NCBI GenBank assembly: GCA_001275005.1 | Contig: JWZX01002807.1 | Span: forward strand, 1 to 22,753 | Length of the DNA: 22,753 nt | Direction: 5' to 3' | Source: Chrysochromulina tobinii | Lineage: Eukaryota > Haptophyta > Prymnesiales > Chrysochromulinaceae | The notes under the pieces: model-generated | What the model was told of the DNA's origin: nothing | Database searches by the model: none | What the model saw: the letters and a program-made list of their open reading frames with translations, nothing else | Shown: positions 8,269 to 16,176 of the stretch, piece by piece | Position numbering within the stretch: position 1 is the stretch's first letter | Layout of the letters: every line of letters starts with the position of its first letter | Translations under genes and position numbers: made by a program

Positions 8269-10050
8269 ATGGGATGCGCGGGGTCAAAGGTAGAGCGTGT
8301 GCACGTCAATGACCACAGGGCCATTCCGCTACTCATGGCGCTCGACGACGAAATGGAGGGCGCCCTCCTCATGGGCGCCGTCAAGCTGGTCATCGCCGAT
8401 CGCGTGCGGGATGGCAGCATTGGCAAGAGGATCACGCGCCGGCAGGACCTTGAGGCGCGCGAGCGCGCAGAGGGAATCCGCTTCTTCCACACTCCCGACG
8501 AGGCGGTCGCGCTGATTCGCGGCAATGGGCGCGAGGTCGGCTCGCTCTCGTACGGCTGGGCCTCACCGGACGACCCCGACCCATCCGGCGAGTACCTGCG
8601 CGCTGCGCGCCGCTTCCTGAAAAGCGAGCTGGGCGCGCACGTTCGGGGCATCTTTTGGGACTTCATGAGCCTGCCGCAGTGGCCACGCTCTGAAATGGAG
8701 GACCGTCTGTTTGTCGCCGCGCTCAAGGTGATGGCCGACATGTACGCGTCGTTGCTCGGCACCATGGTGATGCGTCACCGCACCGTGCCCGCTCGCCCGT
8801 CGCACCTCGACGGCGAGGTGATCGTGCTCGGCAAGGCAGCCGAGGAGGTGGTCCGCCCCGCGCTCGAGGCCTACGGCGCGCTCAAGAGCTTGCACCGCGA
8901 CGAGCAGGGCCGGTGGCGCGCACGCTTCGCCTCGCACGAGGACGCAGAGCGGGCGGTGGCGGCGGGGGCGGTTCAGGGCGCAACGGCCATCTTCACGTGC
9001 CACAACGCGCGGCCGTACGCCGCGCGCGGGTGGACGAGCCTCGAGACAGGTGTGGGTACTGAAGGTCTTTCGTGCGCTGCCTATTTTTCGGGGCTGAAGG
9101 CGACGCTCGAGCGCCTCCCACCCAAGCTGGTTGAGATCGACGGCAGGGCGCCCGAGCCGTTGAGCGAGCAGTACGGCGGCCGCGAGGGTGCGGGGCCGCG
9201 GATCGAGCGCGTGCGGTCGAGCATCAAGGAAGCATTCTTCTGCGTCGACACAGACAGGGCGATCGTCGTGCGTTTGTATAACAAGTTCATCATCAAGTTT
9301 GGCAATGCGATGGTCCTCTCGGGCGAGGCGTTGGCTGGTAAGTACGAGGGCGAGCGCAACGCGGCTGGACAGGAAGAGGGGCGCGGCACGGAGCGGTTTC
9401 CCGATGGCGCCGTCTACGAGGGCGAGTGGAAGGCTGGCCAGCGGGAGGGGCACGGCATGTACCAGTATGCTGGCGACGTTTACGAGGGTGAGTGGAAGGC
9501 TGGCGAGAAGGAGGGGCGCGGCAAGTTCCGGTATGCCGACGGCGCCGTGTATGATGGCGAGTGGAAGGCTGGCCAGATGGAAGGGAGCTGCACGTTCCAG
9601 CTGGCTGGCGGCGACGTCTACGAGGGCCAGTACAAGATTGGCCAGATGGAGGGGCGCGGCACGCTCCGCTATGCCGACGGCGCCGTGTACGAGGGCCAGT
9701 ACAAGGGTGGGAAGAGGGAGGGGCGCGGCACGTTCAGGGATGCCAACGGCGTCTACGATGGCGAGTACAAGGCTGGCCAGATGGAGGGGCACGGCACGTT
9801 CCAGCATGCTGACGGCACCGTCTACGAGGGCCAGTACAAGGCTGGCAAGAGGGAGGGGCGCGGCACATGCCGGTATTCGAGCGGTGACGTGTACGATGGC
9901 CAATGGAAGGCTGGCCAGAGAGAGGGGCGCGGCAAGATCCGGTACTCCGACGGCGATACCTTCGAGGGCGAGTGGAAGGCTGGCCAGGAGGGGCGCGGCA
10001 CGTGCATGGACGCTAACGGCATCGTCTACGAGCCCGAATATGAGTCATAG
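8269..10050 (+). CDS. Putatively lipidated TIR/HET-like domain + MORN-repeat protein
   Basis: 593 residues, single exon. It begins MGCAGSK: Gly2 and Cys3 match the N-myristoylation plus palmitoylation pattern, predicting membrane anchoring. Residues ~90-285 carry GSLSYGWASPDDPDP (91-105), IFWDFMSLPQWPR (128-140), an Ala/Met-rich helix ending near 162, and YAARGWTSLETGV (250-262). This order (SY-W, D-F-LPQ, RGW..E) resembles TIR/HET-type domains of protist proteins, where the Glu after W can be catalytic; assignment by eye only. Between 180 and 245 is a stretch patterned like an RRM (GEVIVLGKA ... RWRARFASHEDAERAV), apparently inserted in that domain. Residues 359-593 are ten MORN repeats of ~23 residues (YEGEWKAGQ..GHG type) and an eleventh half repeat; MORN arrays bind membranes or scaffold proteins. 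No enzyme activity is proven. Confidence 0.8.
   Translation: MGCAGSKVERVHVNDHRAIPLLMALDDEMEGALLMGAVKLVIADRVRDGSIGKRITRRQDLEARERAEGIRFFHTPDEAVALIRGNGREVGSLSYGWASPDDPDPSGEYLRAARRFLKSELGAHVRGIFWDFMSLPQWPRSEMEDRLFVAALKVMADMYASLLGTMVMRHRTVPARPSHLDGEVIVLGKAAEEVVRPALEAYGALKSLHRDEQGRWRARFASHEDAERAVAAGAVQGATAIFTCHNARPYAARGWTSLETGVGTEGLSCAAYFSGLKATLERLPPKLVEIDGRAPEPLSEQYGGREGAGPRIERVRSSIKEAFFCVDTDRAIVVRLYNKFIIKFGNAMVLSGEALAGKYEGERNAAGQEEGRGTERFPDGAVYEGEWKAGQREGHGMYQYAGDVYEGEWKAGEKEGRGKFRYADGAVYDGEWKAGQMEGSCTFQLAGGDVYEGQYKIGQMEGRGTLRYADGAVYEGQYKGGKREGRGTFRDANGVYDGEYKAGQMEGHGTFQHADGTVYEGQYKAGKREGRGTCRYSSGDVYDGQWKAGQREGRGKIRYSDGDTFEGEWKAGQEGRGTCMDANGIVYEPEYES
9343..10041 (+). repeat. ~69-bp coding repeats (MORN array)
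   Basis: Ten tandem units averaging 69 bp (66-72), each starting near TACGAGGGC or TATGATGGC and followed by GAGTGGAAGGCTGGCCAG-like sequence. DNA identity between units is high, especially the GAGGGGCGCGGCAC block, suggesting recent unit duplication or gene conversion. Confidence 0.9.
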
Positions 10051-10509
10051 CTGAAATGACTTCATACGTGTGTACGTAATACGTGCAACGTGGGAACGAC
10101 GTTGGGGGGGCAAAGGACGGTACGACGTTTGTAAGGGCGCGGCTGGCGCGAGTGCGGAGTGGGGGGCGACGAAGCCGAGGAAAGCGTGCACTTCGGTTTA
10201 GCTTTTCGGTCGGGGCGGGGCGGCGGAATAGAAGCTAGGGCGAAGCAGGGTGTCGATTATTTAAGCTCCTCGTGTGTCGGACCCGCACTCACGCCGGTCG
10301 CCGCGGCGTCGGCGGCGTGACACGTGCGGACGTGCCCGGTGAGTCGACGTGCGACCGCGTGTGTGTCGTGAGGCTTTGGCCCCGCAGTATACGAGTACAC
10401 TGGGGTCCGCAGTATACGAAGGACACACGCCAGACCTACGGAGAACAGCCTGAACGGTCCGAAGCGTCCGAAACGACGCGTGTTCACAGTGCAGAGTGCT
10501 GATCGTAAA
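10051..10509. promoter_or_regulatory. MORN / PP2C intergenic region with ACGT cluster and paired GTATAC sites
   Basis: 459 bp, no gene seen. Six ACGT tetramers lie between 10066 and 10128 (10066, 10074, 10081, 10088, 10099, 10125), the core bound by bZIP factors. A GC-box-like GGGGCGGGGCGG sits at about 10214-10225 and a TATA-like TTATTTAAG at 10257-10265. CCGCAGTATACGA occurs twice, at 10382-10394 and 10407-10419, 25 bp apart. These could all belong to the PP2C promoter, with the ATG at 10510. Confidence 0.45.
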
Positions 10510-11838
10510 ATGGATTCCTTGGACGCTCACATGGCTGTCTCGGCGTGGGGCCGTGGTGGTGGTGGTGGTATTAACCTTTCGGCCCCATCGCGTCCTTCCG
10601 CAACCACCTGCGGCAGTGTGGGAACTGACGGCAGCATTGGCCCTGGACGGATTGGTTCCGCCGGCTGTGGGCGGTTGGCAACGGGTAGTGGTTATCCACC
10701 TGGCTTTGGCCAACCTGGATCACTCCGGTGCGGCAGCAACGTAGGCGCCGTTGGGGTGGGCGCGTGCCCGTCGCATCCAAAGGGTATCGGTGGACCCGTC
10801 AATTACGGGTATCCGTCCCCGTCACAAGGCGCTGGCTTTGGTTCGGTCCTCTCCGCAGGCATGCCGACTCCAGTGGGACTTCTCAGCCGCGGCAGCAGCG
10901 TTGCCGCTGGAGTCCAGCCGCCCTTTGGGGGGTCCTTGGTGGCCGCGCGGGCGCTGCCCGCCAGCCAAGCACAGACGCCTCACTCGTCGACACCGTCGAC
11001 ATCGTCGCAACGCTTTGTGACGCCGGCAGCGCCTCTGACCGCGGTGCCTTCGCCGCCGCAAGGGCTCGAGGCAGGTTACCACGCAGATCAGAATGCGGCC
11101 TTTCGCAAGTACATGGAGGACGACTACACGGTCGTTGAGGACTTTGCTGATCGGCGCGGGAGCCTGTACTGCGGCCTCTACGACGGGCACGGAGGCCGAC
11201 TCGCCGTCGATTTCGTCGCCAAGAACCTTCACGGCAGCATTGAGCGCGAGCTGCGCAGCGGCCCAGCGGGGGACGCTCCTCTCGAGGCCATGCGACGAGG
11301 CTTCCTCAAGTGCGACCGGCAGCTGCTGCAGTGCGGCGCGATGCAGGTAGGCACGACGGTGGCCGTGTGCCTGTGCCTACCGGGGCCGAGCGGCCAGCTC
11401 GAGCTGCACGCGGCGAATGCAGGTGACAGCCGCATCGTGCTCATCTCAGAGCACGCGCCCACGCGCCTGTCAGTGGACCACGTGGCCACCGATCCGGTGG
11501 AGGTGCGCCGCGTGCAGGAGCTGGGTGGGCGCGTGGTCAACCAACGCGTGGGCAGCGTGCTCGCGGTCACACGCGCACTCGGGGACCATGCACTCAAGTC
11601 GGGCAGCGGCCTCACGGCGGATCCTCACTGCGTGGCCCACACGTGCGGCGTCGCCGATCGCTTCGTGCTCTTGGCATCAGATGGGCTCTGGGATGTTCTC
11701 AGCGATGGGGATGCGCACCGGATCGTGCTCCAGCACGCGCATCTGGCGCCCTCCGAGATCGCCGCCAAGCTCGTCCAGGCCGCCCTCGATGGCGGGACAC
11801 GGGACAATGTCTCCGCGCTCGTCCTAAGGCTGCGCTGA
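10510..11838 (+). CDS. PP2C-family Ser/Thr protein phosphatase (PPM)
   Basis: 442 residues from ATG 10510, one exon. Residues 1-185 are Gly/Ser/Pro-rich and show no domain. The PP2C domain fills 190-442: YMEDDYTV (201-208), GLYDGHGG (222-229), GTTVAVCL (281-288), AANAGDSRIVL (301-311), SVDHVATDPVEVRRV (321-335), LAVTRALGDHALK (351-363), ASDGLWDVLSD (389-399) and GTRDNVSALVL (429-439). The metal-binding Asp residues (E203/D204, D225, D391, D432) are all present, so it should be an active Mn2+/Mg2+-dependent phosphatase. The domain is compact and ends right at the protein C-terminus. The Gly-rich N-tail may be regulatory. No signal peptide or membrane segment; cytosolic or nuclear by default. 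The substrate is unknown. Confidence 0.92.
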   Translation: MDSLDAHMAVSAWGRGGGGGINLSAPSRPSATTCGSVGTDGSIGPGRIGSAGCGRLATGSGYPPGFGQPGSLRCGSNVGAVGVGACPSHPKGIGGPVNYGYPSPSQGAGFGSVLSAGMPTPVGLLSRGSSVAAGVQPPFGGSLVAARALPASQAQTPHSSTPSTSSQRFVTPAAPLTAVPSPPQGLEAGYHADQNAAFRKYMEDDYTVVEDFADRRGSLYCGLYDGHGGRLAVDFVAKNLHGSIERELRSGPAGDAPLEAMRRGFLKCDRQLLQCGAMQVGTTVAVCLCLPGPSGQLELHAANAGDSRIVLISEHAPTRLSVDHVATDPVEVRRVQELGGRVVNQRVGSVLAVTRALGDHALKSGSGLTADPHCVAHTCGVADRFVLLASDGLWDVLSDGDAHRIVLQHAHLAPSEIAAKLVQAALDGGTRDNVSALVLRLR

Positions 11839-12155
11839 TCGCACACGCTATAGGCCAGGCCACGCCCTTGGGCCAGGCCAAGATGGGTCAGGCATAAGTT
11901 CCTGCGCAGGATCGGTGGATCACACGCTCTCACCAAGAACCGCGGCCCGCCAGCCTGTCACTATTCTCATACAGATTACAGTAGTGTTCGTGTATGGCGT
12001 GCTCTATTATCTAGAGGGGCACGCTCGTTTTAAAAACGCAGTCCCAACTCCCTCGCCCCCAAGACCCCCAAGTTCCTTGCCCTCCAATTGCGGGATCCAT
12101 CGGAGATCGCGTTCTTCTTTGTGAGGTGCGCCCCTGCATCGCGACCCTCGGCAAC
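11839..12155. promoter_or_regulatory. PP2C / DGAT2 intergenic region
   Basis: 317 bp, genes in tandem. Just after the PP2C stop a GCCAGGCCA motif recurs (GGCCAGGCCACGCCC, GGGCCAGGCCAAG). A near-palindrome CGTTTTAAAAACG lies at 12028-12040, 116 nt before the DGAT2 ATG, and is the best TATA-like candidate. A C-rich tract follows at 12050-12085. No ORF of interest. Confidence 0.4.
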
Positions 12156-13265
12156 ATGCTCGAGCCTCTGCACGGAAATTTCTGGGGCGGCGTGGCTGCC
12201 CACGCGTTCATGATTCCACTGTGGACGCTCAGTCCTATTCCGGCGGTCATGGGCGTGGTTCTGATCCTGATGGGAGGTCTGTACTCAATCATCGGTGCTG
12301 CATTCCTCGTTGCACTAACGAGCCTGAACACCATCACGTTTGCCTACCGACCGTGGTTCGTCAAGGTCTTCTACGACCTCGACATGACCCGGTACTATCG
12401 CCGCTGCGAGCTGCGCGGAGCGCTGGGCAGCATGCGCAAGGAGTCGACGCTCTTCATGTTCCATCCACACGGGATCCTCGCGACCGGCTTCGTGGTCAAC
12501 GGCTGCTGGTCGAAGCCATTCAACGAGCTGACGTCCGAAAAGGATCTTAACACGCCCAAACACACCGGGACTGTCTTCTTGATTGCGCAGAGCCTGCGCG
12601 AGTGGTCGGCCCTCTTCAAGGTGCTCTGCGACTGCTCGGGGCGTTTGGAGTCGGCGACCAAGAAGAATATCACGATGCTCATGCGCGCGCGGCGGAATTT
12701 GGCGATCATCCCAGGCGGGTTTGAGGACGCGACGCTGCACGAGTACGGCAAAGAGCGTACATGCATGAAGCCTCGCAAGGGCCTCATCAAGTACGCGCTG
12801 CAGAACGGGTACGCGCTCACTCCGATCTATTCGTTCGGCGAAAGTGGGACATATCGGACATTTACCGGCCTTTTGAGCTTCCGGCTACAGCTCAACCAGT
12901 GGGGGATCCCCGGGGTGCTCTTCTGGGGCGAGCCGCTCGTGCCCACCTTCCCGAGGATCGACTCGCAGGTTCTCACGTATGTGGGCGAGCCGCTGCAGCT
13001 GCCAACGATCGACCTGCCGACGGACGAGCAGGTGAGCAGTGGTCTTGAATGCCTTTGATCACCTTCGATTGCCTTTGAGATGGCGGTTGGTTTGCCACTG
13101 ATGACCTCTGATGACCACTGAGGACCGCTCGCCACTGACTTTGCGCAGGTCAATGAGTGGCATTCCAAGTACGTCTCGGCGCTCCTGGCGCTCTTCAGCA
13201 AGCATAAGGACGAAGCGGTTGCGGCGGGCGCCTGCTTGCCCGACGCACAACTGGAGATCTGGTGA
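12156..13265 (+). CDS. DGAT2: DGAT2-family acyltransferase (diacylglycerol/monoacylglycerol O-acyltransferase)
   Basis: Two exons, 12156-13031 and 13149-13265, phase 0, 330 residues. The catalytic HPHG motif is at 103-106 (MFHPHGILATGF), followed by the second family block PGGFEDATLHEYGKE (186-200) and RKGLIKYALQNGYALTPIYSFGES (207-230). One long hydrophobic segment (about 16-60) gives the ER-membrane hairpin. The last exon (VNEWHSKYVSALLALFSKHKD) matches the amphipathic C-terminus typical of the family, supporting the intron. It transfers an acyl group from acyl-CoA to diacylglycerol, the last step of triacylglycerol synthesis at the ER/lipid droplet; the same fold can use monoacylglycerol or wax alcohols, so the substrate is inferred. 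An upstream in-frame GTG at 12126 is not preferred. It is convergent with the ABC gene. Confidence 0.92.
13032..13148 (+). other. DGAT2 intron made of ~10-bp units
   Basis: 117 bp, GTGAGC...GCGCAG, phase 0. GCAGGT occurs at both junctions (13028-13033 and 13145-13150, 117 nt apart). Most of the intron reads as ~10-bp units: ttgaatgcct, ttgatcacct, tcgattgcct, ctgatgacct, ctgatgacca, ctgaggaccg. CTGAC at 13135-13139 is a good branch-point candidate. Confidence 0.85.
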
Positions 13266-13739
13266 GATTGTGCAAGTGCTGCAGGTCGCTACCTCTCACA
13301 CGCCGCAGGTCGCTAGCTGGCCGCAGTGGCGTACACGTGTCCCGACCATGATTTCCGACTACGGTCTACGCATAAAGTACGGCGCGCGTTTAGAGAGCAT
13401 GCTGGAGCGCGTCCACCTGTTGAGGCCTGAGCCTTCGTCCTTCCTTCGTCCTGGGTGACGCGCCGACGGTTGAGCGTTGTCCGTAGACACACGACACAGG
13501 CTGTGTAGACAGGTCCAGGTACTGTCTGTCGGTAGCGCGCGCTCATTTTGGACACACTTTATTTGAAGTCGCGTCGGCCGTTGTGCGCGCTGGACGCGCC
13601 GGCGTACCGTTAACCGTACGCGGGCGACTCGACTCAGACATTCGACGTTTACATTCGACCGCGCGGGAAACATGTTCCGCGTGGTGGTTCGTCTTGAGTG
13701 TGCCTGCGCGCTCGGACTACCGCGAGCATGGCCGTCGGC
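13266..13739. other. Convergent intergenic region, DGAT2 / ABC ATPase
   Basis: 474 bp between two stop codons. It has a 12-nt direct repeat, GCCGCAGGTCGC-like (GCTGCAGGTCGCTA near 13278 and GCCGCAGGTCGCTA near 13301), a CCTTCGTCCTTCCTTCGTCC pyrimidine run near 13431 and an imperfect palindrome around GTTAAC near 13605-13622. No coding region supported. Confidence 0.45.
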
Positions 13740-16023
13740 TCATTGCCTGCCGCACAGAGGGTCCCCCGGAGGAATGATGCCCTTGCGCACGAGCTCCTCC
13801 TCGCTCATCGCCGTCTGCCGCGAGCCCCACCCGAACGGCAACGAGCTGGCCAACGTGGGGAGCATGCATGGGTTGCACTCAGTGGCACTCCTGGACACTC
13901 CGTGGCACTCAATGGCACGTGGACACTCCGTGGCACTCCGCGGCATTCCGTGGCACTCACCTGGCCATAGTTGTTGAGCACGAAGTCGGTGGCGATGGGC
14001 CGTCGGCGCCACCGCGGGTGCCGCCGCCGCCGCCGCCGCCGCCGCCGACGCCACTGCCACCGCCGCCGCCGCCTCCGCCAAAGTCGCCGCCACCGCACGC
14101 GCCTTGGTAGAGCTCGAGAGCCCTCTGGGCCTGCGTCCAGAGCGCCTGGATGGCTGCCGCCTCGGCCGCCGCTGCCGCTGCGTCGCCCGCTCCCACGGCG
14201 GCGCTGCACGTGCCAACGCGCGCCGTGAGTGCCGCGAGAGCGCTCTGAAGCACGGGCACCATCCGCGCCGCCGCGGGCGGCAGCGACGAGGGAGGTGCCG
14301 GCGACCAGGACGGCGCTGGCGCGGCAGCGGCGGACGCGGTGACGGTCGCGAGTCCCGCCGCACTTCGAGCCGGCGCTGGGGGAGGTGAGGCGGCGACGGG
14401 GAGGTGGGGGACGGGAGGTGGGGGACGGGAGGTGGGGGAGGTGGTGGAGGTGAGGCGGCGACGGGGGGCTGCGGGCGGTGGCTTCGCAGGTGGCGGTACC
14501 GGTACGTCAGTTGCCGGTACCTCAGCTGTCGATGGCGACGGCTGCGATGGCATGGCCTCTGCCTTGCGTTCAGGCTCGTGTCGCTTTGGTTCCGGCGCCG
14601 CGATTGCCACGCCGCCGCAGGCCGCCACGCCGTCGCCGCCGTCCACCCCTCCACCTCCGTGGTCGACTCTAGCGGCGAGCGCGAGTGCTTTTTGCCCGAT
14701 GGCGCCGTCGGGCATCTCGGGTGGCTTGGACGTCCATACGTGACTGCCGAAGGCGCCGTCTGCGATCGTAGCCACGCGTTGGCCCCAGCCTATGGGCAGG
14801 CTCGGGGGAGGCCCCCCAGGTGCGGACGAATCCTCAAGTGACGAATCCTCAAGTGACGTTTCCTCGTCTTCACGGGATCGCTTCGGTTGAGCCGCCCAGC
14901 CTCCGCCGCCGCCGCCGACACTGCCACCGCCGCCGCCGAGGCCCCCTCCTGTCCTTCCGCCCCATCCACCGCCGCCGACCGGCCGGCTGGAGAGCAGCAT
15001 GTCCAATCGACCTGTAGACCCACTTGCCGCCGCGAGCAGTGCCGCCGCCAACTGTTCACTAAGGCTGAGGTTCACACCTGCAGGTGCCGCCGCTGCCGCC
15101 GCTGCCGCCGCCTCGGTCGATGAGCCTCTTTCCGCGGCATAGCCGACGGCGGCCGCCGCGGCCGCCTCGCACGCGGCCGCCGCCTCGCGCGCGTACTCGA
15201 GAAGCCACTGCGTGACGATCTGATAGAGCGATGCACCAGCGGGGAGAGCGGACGCGTCGACGTGCCGGCGCAGCCGACCGCCGTCGAGATGGGCGACAGA
15301 GGTGGCCCAGCCGTCCAGTCCGTCAAAGATGTGGGTGCAGAAGATGACAGTCGCGCCGCGCGCCTCCGCCTCCGTTCGCAGGAACGCCAGCAGCGCCGCG
15401 CGCGAGAGGACATCGAGAGAGTTGGTCGCCTCATCGAGCAAGATCAGCTCCCGCTCGGGCAGCAGCTTGCAGAAGAGCTGCACTCGTCTGCGCTGGCCGT
15501 CAGAGAGTGCGTGCAGCTCGGCCGTGAGGAGCGGTGCGAGTCCGAGTACGTCGAGCAGCTGCGCGACGCGAGCCGCGCTCGCGCTCGCCGCGGCCACAGC
15601 TGCAGTCACAATCTGGCGCACGGGCAACGTGAGGCTGTCTTCCCAGTCCGCCGTGACGAGGTTGACGCGCAGGGTGAGCGCCGTGTGCTCAAAGGCGTCC
15701 TCGCCGAAGACGTGCGCATCGCCGGCGCTCCGCTTGCGCCGGCCTCCGATGATGCGCAGAAGGGTCGACTTGCCCGCGCCATTCGCGCCGACGAGCACGA
15801 CGCGCGCACCGCGCGGCACGTCGAGGTCGACGTCGGTGAAGACGGGCGCGCGCCCATCGTAATGGTACGAGAAGGCACAGCGCGTGAGCGAGATGGCTCC
15901 GGCCGAGGTGGCCTTGGATTGGGTGGGCTCCATTCCGGCGCGCTTGGAAGAGAGGCGACGCAGTTGGCGACGCGGTGTGGACGGAAGTGTTGCCATAATA
16001 AGCCATCTATGAATACAACTCAT
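13740..16023 (-). CDS. CAF16-like soluble ABC ATPase with low-complexity C-terminal extension
   Basis: Two exons, 16023-13961 and 13845-13740, 722 residues from the first ATG; ATG 15996 or 15933 are also possible. A single ABC domain at ~44-255: Walker A GANGAGKST (79-87), signature LSDGQ (173-177), Walker B LILLDEAT (193-200), D-loop SLD and switch His231 (THIFDGLD). No membrane segments. This matches the CAF16/plant ABCI19-21 group of soluble ABC proteins, where yeast CAF16 associates with the CCR4-NOT regulator; that role here is inference. A conserved SLPIGWGQRVATIADGAFG block follows, then ~200 residues of Ala/Pro/Gly low complexity. The last exon encodes SSLPFGWGSRQTAMSEEELVRKG. Splicing keeps the frame through an AGC codon. 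An (GCC)n-coded polyglycine run precedes the junction. Confidence 0.85.
13846..13960 (-). other. ABC ATPase intron made of ~10-bp units
   Basis: 115 bp, donor GTGAGTGCC at 13960, acceptor TTGGCCAG ending at 13846. TGGCCAG (sense) ends both the upstream exon and the intron (plus-strand CTGGCCA at 13961-13967 and 13846-13852, exactly 115 nt apart). Sense-strand units: gtgagtgcca, cggaatgccg, cggagtgcca, cggagtgtcca, ttgagtgcca, ggagtgcca, ctgagtgcaa. Removing it joins the ABC frame to a family-like C-terminus. Confidence 0.85.
14021..14047. repeat. (GCC)n trinucleotide run coding polyglycine
   Basis: Nine GCC triplets in a row on the plus strand (poly-Gly on the coding strand) inside the ABC gene, followed by interrupted triplet repeats to about 14080. 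Likely length-variable and prone to sequencing error. Confidence 0.85.
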
Positions 16024-16176
16024 CCATTAGTTCGAGTTCAACTTGAACCGCCAAATTAGTTCGTGCGCTATTTTTTGCCACTATCGATGCGCCGGTAAAA
16101 AGACACCGGGGGGAGCCGGGCAGGTCCGGTGCAGATCCTGTTTCCAAATCTTGAATCGCAGTCGGGGCCCGACGGA
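16024..16176. promoter_or_regulatory. Divergent promoter, ABC ATPase / kinase
   Basis: 153 bp between opposite start codons. It contains the second exact copy of the 29-bp element (16092-16120), ending 69 nt upstream of the first ABC ATG (96 nt from the ATG at 15996) and 56 nt upstream of the kinase ATG at 16177. A T6 run (16072-16077) lies on the ABC side. Confidence 0.6.
16092..16120 (-). repeat. 29-bp dispersed element, copy 2 (upstream of ABC gene)
   Basis: Plus strand begins CCGGTAAAAAGACACCGG and ends GGAGCCGGG; it is the exact reverse complement of 918-946. In both places the CTTTTTACCGG end points toward the nearest downstream start codon (GT34-like at 1032, ABC at 15996/16023). Confidence 0.75.

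Noticed and set aside
9050-9099. Possible 50-nt intron (ACAG/GTGTGG ... TGAAG/GCG) in the MORN gene
   Set aside because: 50 nt is not a multiple of three, so removal would break an otherwise continuous frame.
8563-9903. 446-residue antisense ORF over the MORN gene
   Set aside because: Its apparent repeats are the reverse complement of the MORN units; the sense frame has clear domains.
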